Shown piece by piece: positions 5,901 to 6,555 of a stretch of 6,555 nucleotides of DNA. Source of the stretch: an uncultured Collinsella sp. (GTDB lineage Bacteria > Actinomycetota > Coriobacteriia > Coriobacteriales > Coriobacteriaceae); contig CALJNY010000362.1 in assembly GCA_937981515.1 (NCBI GenBank), positions 1 to 6,555 on the forward strand. Reading direction: 5' to 3'. The notes beneath the pieces are model-generated. The model was not told the origin of the DNA, made no database searches, and saw nothing but the letters and a program-made list of their open reading frames with translations. The translations under genes and the position numbers were made by a program. How positions within the stretch are numbered: the stretch's first letter is position 1; the number at the start of each line of letters is the position of its first letter.

Positions 5901-6089
5901 GACCACGGCAATAACAAGCGCTCCGGAAAAGCGGGCGCGCTTGCGGGCACGGGCGATGCCAACGCTCCCCTCACGGCAGCCGCTGCAGCACTCGCCGCGG
6001 CAGGCGCCGGCCTCGTCGCCTACAGTGCCCGCCGCACGGCGCTCGAAACCGACACCGCCGATGAGGTCAATTCGGATAGGCCTCGCTAG
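2922..6089 (+). CDS. Surface protein fragment 3: beta-rich body, CARDB-like domain and wall anchor
   Basis: The fragment has 1,055 residues from ATG 2922, although the coding register continues unbroken back to 2898. The purine run AGAGG touches the ATG, too close for a normal ribosome-binding site, and there is no signal peptide, which argues against an independent start. The N-terminal 200 residues are hydrophobic and aromatic with Gly/Ala stretches (TFGAGVAGVASSAVRGAASL). The centre has repeated strand-turn-strand units with NDG/NNG/DGR turns (RITVGKTLVDGRLSGAYLHR; SVSNNGRCVLYVENTDGK; FRIFASTLAGDLF) that resemble propeller blades. Next comes a CARDB-like unit (FMVTVRNDGNTLLTAGTIDL, then QFRMSFAIPESW and VTLYAKARN). 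The end is a Gly/Ser linker, LAGTG, an Ala-rich membrane segment and ARR plus a 17-residue tail. No enzyme active site was seen. Confidence 0.75.
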   Translation: MSAGSGTHPRNTKLLRHHCTPLFTMDIATQLYGSLAYDWVGKTWGNNNDPAYGNIKALFQIRTDLNWTEQFTLGPVPFFLNVNPWVLAKLALAVGAHTHGSGAAFFKNISLDYSNTSGSFTIQIGLAVTFGAGVAGVASSAVRGAASLTLFIGYEKADGHQLPRLRVGADVDVDVILQFVMFKWTTKAWSGSWPTLLDSWNMSVNNGNQYVPQRSELALGGDTPYTLDACFGSAGNIEAGGVPQFIASATIVTNAELLARAEVKATAVNVAPVVRDWDQAVTRIELEADAESDDTGQIEHFVHALIENDENAAPMYEYTYIGQATNTVADPNADSAGVSEDERGGIKPSSDNVLFAGVLSEAHMKLAMIAGVECLFRIASVRYGDNGRSRLVVHTKANGTWSAPTPVDFPLGFGERDGIYDYDFDVVEYTDGRGNQDAYVLLVSGERPAGDNTLFDTASTSGILSVVRLRISNDGVRVISHTSWRSISRGRLQEDGYHCLQCPRITVGKTLVDGRLSGAYLHRRGTTAEKTLGSEAEVALECFTLWSDVSGDSLTFRQVLRFPQAPSSIELGAPENINGKMVVPVAYETAGGCGCASYAVIGQSIAGWGVMSPDATVPHAVPWPQHTGFLATVNEQLQHITWTRGASAFATQPVGAAGCGPASFSVSNNGRCVLYVENTDGKVGQTYDEEGNPVAVMGKHFRIFASTLAGDLFTEPFVMCELDHPIDQITTFLTSGGMLSALATHIVSAEKSEAELHGIEVPLVACATPTGAVATSGAVVPGSAGESFMVTVRNDGNTLLTAGTIDLYREGSSQPFSSASIGFGVNARMASIYDPELAEDASVNDMAHVKYALETLGTPFATHPLVADSGNAVLAPGCTAQFRMSFAIPESWSDEVGKRVTLYAKARNLVALDPVTLEENRPGANSALGAVLHELHVPDAACERSEVQVGVCDSADTTELHDAPMTADDDGDSSGGGSGTGGSSGGSSSGSGKDHGNNKRSGKAGALAGTGDANAPLTAAAAALAAAGAGLVAYSARRTALETDTADEVNSDRPR
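5838..5897 (+). repeat. Gly/Ser-rich low-complexity wall-spanning linker
   Basis: Twenty codons (1369-1388 of the full frame) encode only Gly and Ser apart from one Thr, preceded by an acidic DDDGD. Such linkers commonly carry an exposed domain through the cell wall. The repeated GGC, AGC and TCC codons make it slippage-prone, but the frame is intact here. Confidence 0.8.
5940..6086 (+). other. Sortase sorting signal (LAGTG, hydrophobic segment, basic tail)
   Basis: LAGTGD lies at codons 1403-1408. About twenty mostly Ala/Leu/Gly residues follow, then ARR and a 17-residue, largely acidic tail. The second position is Ala, not Pro, so it matches LAXTG, the motif described for class E sortases of actinobacteria, rather than the LPXTG of class A. 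No sortase gene is present in the window. Confidence 0.75.
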
Positions 6090-6141
6090 CTCTCAGTTAC
6101 CTTTGCGAGAGACGCCGACTCGGCTCATCGAACACCAAAAG

Positions 6142-6171
6142 GGGCTGGCCCCGATAACTCGGAGCCAGCCC
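6142..6171 (-). terminator. Intrinsic terminator of the minus-strand gene
   Basis: Arms GGGCTGGC (6142-6149) and GCCAGCCC (6164-6171) form an eight-base-pair stem. It extends inward by CCG/CGG (6151-6153 with 6160-6162) and closes on an ATAACT-like loop. On the minus strand the stem is followed by C and then TTTT (AAAA at 6137-6140 on the plus strand), as expected for a rho-independent terminator of the gene ending at 6202. On the plus strand no T-run follows, so it would serve the surface gene only weakly. Confidence 0.7.
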
Positions 6172-6201
6172 TGAGTCGCCTGACATGGGAATCGCAACCC
6201 G

Positions 6202-6555
6202 CTACTTGAGCTTCAATGCCTCCATCATGGGCGCGGCGGCGTCCCAATCGATCTTCCAGCCAATCGACACGCGGACGGTCTCGCCCGTCGCGGGAGCCGT
6301 CGCAAACAGCGTATGGCCGTTGTCGGGACCGGTAAAGCGCAGCCACGTTATGCCGTTGTACTCGACCTGGTCGGTTGTTGTCTCCTTGCCTTCGTAGACC
6401 TGCTCTAGGCTTGCAACCTCTTCCTCCGGCGAGCGCGGGAAGATGCTGATGTTCAGGCGTCCTCCAGTCTCGTCGTGGAAGAAGTTTGCCTTTTCGCGCT
6501 CTTCGTCGGACGAATCCAGCGTGTACCCATCGGCGGCCTCGATGCTGTACGATGC
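6202..6555 (-). CDS. Hypothetical protein, C-terminal part (runs off the right edge)
   Basis: The last 117 codons of a minus-strand gene are visible, ending in TAG at 6202-6204; the start lies beyond base 6555. The sequence reads as a compact alpha/beta domain: a strand (SYSIEAADGYTL), a hinge with acidic residues, FFHDETGGRLNISIFPR, a helix (EEEVASLEQVYEG), then EYNGITWLRFTG, TLFATAPATGETVRVSIGW and a terminal helix (AAAPMMEALKLK). This strand order recalls small exported or lipoprotein domains of the DcrB/PsbP-like type, but I do not recognise the family and cannot see whether there is a signal peptide. It is convergent with the surface protein gene; 112 bases separate the two stops and contain its terminator. 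Codon use is like that of the regulator and surface gene. Confidence 0.8.
   Translation of the reverse strand, partial: ASYSIEAADGYTLDSSDEEREKANFFHDETGGRLNISIFPRSPEEEVASLEQVYEGKETTTDQVEYNGITWLRFTGPDNGHTLFATAPATGETVRVSIGWKIDWDAAAPMMEALKLK

Larger units (their letters stand above)
1734..6089 (+). pseudogene. Large cell-wall-anchored surface protein, one frame split by two in-frame stops
   Basis: A single uninterrupted register of 1,452 codons encodes a secreted, wall-attached protein, apart from TAA at codon 107 and TAG at codon 388. Domains in order: twin-arginine-like signal peptide (1-41); carboxypeptidase-regulatory-like beta domain (about 47-155, containing the first stop); Ig-like beta region (about 195-287); aromatic and Gly-rich segment (about 300-600, containing the second stop); long beta-rich, possibly propeller-like region (about 740-1140); CARDB/NEW3-like domain (about 1165-1320); Gly/Ser linker (1369-1388); LAGTG sorting motif (1403-1407), hydrophobic stretch and basic ARR. 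Such proteins usually act as adhesins or ligand-binding surface proteins; no catalytic motif was recognised. There is no frameshift in 4.3 kb and the codon style is uniform, so the stops look recent. Neither piece after a stop begins with a good ribosome-binding site. An intact gene with sequencing errors, or readthrough, remain alternatives. Confidence 0.75.

Noticed and set aside
1575..6089. Genome-wide stop reassignment (TAA/TAG read as Gln)
   Set aside because: TAG ends the regulator just after its DNA-binding domain, ends the surface protein after its anchor tail, and ends the minus-strand gene before a terminator. Local readthrough remains possible, but a changed code is not supported.
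6090..6111. CTCTC/GAGAG inverted repeat just after the surface gene stop
   Set aside because: Only five base pairs with a 12-base loop and no T-run; too weak to call a terminator.

Overview
This looks like a chromosomal accessory region of a GC-rich Gram-positive gut actinobacterium, most likely of the class Coriobacteriia (Collinsella-like). The assignment is an inference. It rests on G/C-favoured third codon positions, a LuxR/GerE-type regulator paired with a very large exported surface protein, and a C-terminal wall-sorting signal. No rRNA, tRNA, CRISPR array or complete insertion sequence was seen.

Layout. (1) At 48-413 (+) is the C-terminal part of a DnaQ-like (DEDDh) 3'-5' exonuclease. 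The ExoII motif is intact (HNAPFD). The ExoI part is absent, and the ExoIII aspartate is replaced by Asn, so this is probably a dead remnant. (2) The stretch 414-572 is poorly explained. On the minus strand it holds a short coding-like tail (426-536). (3) At 573-1577 (+) is an intact transcriptional regulator with a helical N-terminal region and a C-terminal LuxR-type DNA-binding domain. (4) The 156-base gap that follows contains two copies of AAATTGGA, each preceded by CTCGC, and a GCACGTGC palindrome. (5) From 1734 to 6089 (+) runs one 1,452-codon reading frame (terminal stop included) for a cell-surface protein. In order it has a twin-arginine-like signal peptide, a carboxypeptidase-regulatory-like beta domain, an Ig-like region, a long beta-rich and possibly propeller-like centre, a CARDB-like domain, a Gly/Ser linker, and an LAGTG sorting signal with a hydrophobic segment and an Arg-containing tail. 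The frame is interrupted by exactly two in-frame stop codons, TAA at 2052 and TAG at 2895, and by no frameshift. (6) A minus-strand gene enters from the right edge and stops at 6202. It is convergent with the surface gene and followed by a hairpin terminator at 6142-6171.

How the parts may work together. The regulator probably controls the surface protein just downstream, on the same strand. Taken at face value the surface gene is split into three pieces. Only the first has a signal peptide and only the last has the wall anchor, so neither terminal function works unless both stops are read through, suppressed, or are sequencing or assembly errors. The most economical reading is a recently inactivated or phase-silenced surface adhesin. 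A recoding explanation is not excluded, but TAG appears to act as a normal stop elsewhere in the window.
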